Source of the DNA: Zoopage sp. CT-All
Lineage: Eukaryota > Zoopagomycota > Zoopagomycetes > Zoopagales > Zoopagaceae
Assembly: GCA_004114245.1 (NCBI GenBank)
Contig: QZWS01000151.1
Location: forward strand, 1 to 21,541
DNA: 21,541 bases
Reading direction: 5' to 3'
Shown piece after piece: positions 19,722 through 21,541 of this stretch (within the stretch, counting starts at the first letter, position 1; the number at the start of each line of letters is the position of its first letter). Position numbers and translations under genes: made by a program. Under the pieces are notes generated by a model. That model was not told the origin of the DNA. It made no database searches and saw only the letters and a program-made list of their open reading frames with translations.

Positions 19722-21345
19722 ATGTCCTGCGATTTAACTGATCCCGCCATCCTCGAGGCCTACCAGGACATTGTCTCTGGAACACCCACCAACTGGTAAC
19801 GTCGCCATCCTCAAACCAGTCGTTTGCAGTGCGAGCTGTAAAAGTTCCTTCGTAGCACCTAACCGCCTCGCCTTGACCTTCTTTGCTCCACTATCCAAAC
19901 GTCGTTTGCACCATCACTTGTAGGCTAATTCTTGGCTACCACGATACACGAGACAAGATCTCACTGTACTCCAAGGGCTCAGGTGGTCTCGAAGAATTGA
20001 CCGCCAACCTGAAAGAGGAGGTGCTATATGGATTTGTGAGGATTGAGGACCGATTCGCGCTCCTTGCCTACGTCTCTGAACAAGTCAGGTAAATACCCCG
20101 CCCTCGCTGGTCTTATATGCAACGTTTATTGCCTTCTCGAGGCATGTTTTTTTTGCCGCTAGAGATAGAGCATCTTCAAGCCTTTACCTCGTGCAATGAC
20201 TTGTCTGTACTACAAACACACATCGACCGTCGAGAAAATACAAAAGTTAGAAAACGGATGATATACTAACGCGTCTGGCTCTCGGCCCATTCTTCTCTTT
20301 CTTTGTTTTCCCTCTCATAATCGTACCGCATCATTCTGGTCTGACTTTTAGCGGTCTTCGTCGTGGTAAGGAGCAAAGAGCCAACTGGTCTGCTCTCATA
20401 ATGTTATTGGTTTTTTTGACGCGCCTGTTAATCGTCACCCACTTCATATAACTCATAGCCCGCGCATTGGTACACGGAAAGGCCGTCGGTGCACTGTTCA
20501 AGGCCAGCAACGTTCAGATCAACACCTCTAGCTTGGCTGAATTGACAGAAGACCGCGTTCGAGCTCGTCTTGGACTCATTGAAGGCCCCCCTACACCCGA
20601 GGCCGCCTCGCCCGTCATCCCATCGTCGCCCGCCCCTGCCGTCTCCCCCATCCCAGCACCGCGCCCCGCGACACCTGTCTCTCCTGCTCCCGCACCTGGA
20701 CCTGTCGCCCCCATCGCCGTCGACACTTTTGTGCCACAGGATGCTTCGATCGCCAGCCCCATCAGAACAGGATCTCCACGCTCTGGGATCTCGACTCCAA
20801 GAACAGAACGTCAACTTGAGATCGAGGCTGCAGAGCGCAAAGTCCGTGAGGAGATGGAGCGTCAGCGTCGTGCCGAGGTTGCTAAGCGTCAACGAGAGAC
20901 TGAGGAACGTGAGGCTCGTGAGCAAGAGTTGTTTGCTCAGAAGCAGGCCCTTGAACTTGAACGTAGACGTAAGGAGGAGTCTGACAGGATTGCGCGTGAG
21001 GCGATGAAGAAGCAATTGATTGAGATGGAGCGCCTCCGAGGATCAGGACTCACGGGCTATATTACCATTCAGAGCGCTGGTTCGCCCTTTTGGAGACGCC
21101 GATTCTACGTGATGCGCGGACAGGTGCTTGCGTTTTACAGCGACGAGAATGCTCGCGCACCAGTTTCCGAGATGAAGCTCGGCGGCCAGGTTGCCCATAT
21201 CGCAGATGCTTCGCTCGATGTGCTGATCCCCAACAGCTTCCGCGTCGATCTTCAGAACGGACTCACTCATTACTTCTTCAGCGACACGACAAAGGACAAG
21301 GAGCTGGCCATTGCTGGATTCATGAAGTGCAACGAGTCTGCATAA
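19722..21345 (+). CDS. Coactosin-like ADF-H / proline-rich / coiled-coil / PH domain protein
   Basis: Probable F-actin-binding cortical or membrane-linked protein. Exons are 19722-19795, 19924-20088, 20352-20365 (14 nt) and 20459-21345, with GT-AG introns of 128, 263 and 93 nt, giving 379 aa. Residues 1-123 form an ADF-homology domain of coactosin type: CDLTDPAILEAYQDI, NWLILGY, GGLEELTANL, VSGLRRARALVHGKAV, and QINTSSLAELTEDRVRARL, the last aligning with coactosin EVHASSLDDLEEKDIVTRL. A Pro/Ala-rich linker (about 127-177) precedes a highly charged coiled coil (about 200-278, rich in Arg/Glu). A C-terminal PH domain (about 282-379; GYITIQSAGSPFWRRRFYVM, LAFYSDEN, SFRVDLQNGLTHYFF) ends with its last helix almost at the stop. 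The micro-exon supplies GLRR of the ADF-H fold and is required by phase. I do not recognise a named ortholog with this domain order. Confidence 0.88.
20352..20365 (+). other. 14-nt micro-exon of the ADF-H gene
   Basis: Bounded by a TTTTAG acceptor and a GTAAGG donor. It joins codon AGC (split) to GGT CTT CGT CGT and GCC (split), giving SGLRRA. This fills the coactosin-family block GVKVMRKA; skipping it (14 nt) would shift the frame. Confidence 0.85.
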
Positions 21346-21531
21346 AGACCACGCTCTACAGTTCGCAGAATGGTCTGTATGATGTGGAGGGCGAAAAGAA
21401 GGCAGTTCCAGGGCTTGCAGCATTATCGTATAAATAACGCCTTCCTTCTTTACCCCTTACAGCCATACTATTCGCTTCCACACTGCAGCAATTGACCCGT
21501 CGATGCCAGACGGACAACGCATTATATCTAT

Positions 21532-21537
21532 AATAAA
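21532..21537 (+). terminator. Polyadenylation signal AATAAA of the ADF-H gene
   Basis: AATAAA 187 nt past the stop codon, four bases before the window end. Confidence 0.5.
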
Positions 21538-21541
21538 GAGA

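Noticed and set aside
19118-19785. Long - strand open frames (145 and 149 codons) and + strand Pro/Ser-rich frames
   Set aside because: Products of the strong pyrimidine bias, which removes stop codons. They have repetitive composition and no recognisable domain, and one overlaps the ADF-H first exon.

Overview
The window is nuclear DNA of a fungus, most likely an early-diverging filamentous one (Mucoromycota/Mortierellomycota-like; this placement is inference). The genes carry many short GT-AG introns, mostly 60-130 nt. The coding content is conserved eukaryotic housekeeping. One gene is a full USP20/USP33-type deubiquitinase, and the hexosaminidase is membrane-anchored. No transposon, viral remnant, rRNA, tRNA or CRISPR is visible.

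Eight genes can be built exon by exon with consistent reading phase. On the + strand: RFT1 (130-2378), RPB8 (6088-6995), an F-box protein (7244-9271), a USP20/33-like ubiquitin protease (9664-14541), a PFA4-like DHHC palmitoyltransferase (14779-17198) and an ADF-H/coiled-coil/PH protein (19722-21345). On the - strand: a GH20 beta-N-acetylhexosaminidase (5134-2474) and an AP-1-like clathrin adaptor sigma subunit (18426-17425).

Layout: RFT1 and the hexosaminidase converge with 95 bp between their stop codons. The hexosaminidase and RPB8 diverge from a shared ~950 bp region. RPB8, F-box, USP and PFA4 run head to tail. PFA4 and the sigma subunit converge. The sigma subunit and the ADF-H gene diverge from a ~1.3 kb region with a long pyrimidine-rich stretch. 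The genes do not form one pathway. RFT1 and the hexosaminidase both concern GlcNAc-containing glycans, and PFA4 and the sigma subunit both concern membrane trafficking, but adjacency in a fungal genome is weak evidence of a joint role.

The most unusual structural signal is a perfect 55-bp inverted repeat. One arm is the very first 55 bases of the window, just upstream of RFT1; the other lies just past the RFT1 stop. Its arm length and edge position make an assembly-graph origin as likely as a real genomic repeat. Gene-structure oddities include a GC-AG intron of 658 nt, a 14-nt micro-exon, a start-codon-only first exon, a 32-T homopolymer in an intron, and a very acidic extension on the palmitoyltransferase. 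I did not find a new multi-gene system; this is largely an ordinary housekeeping region.
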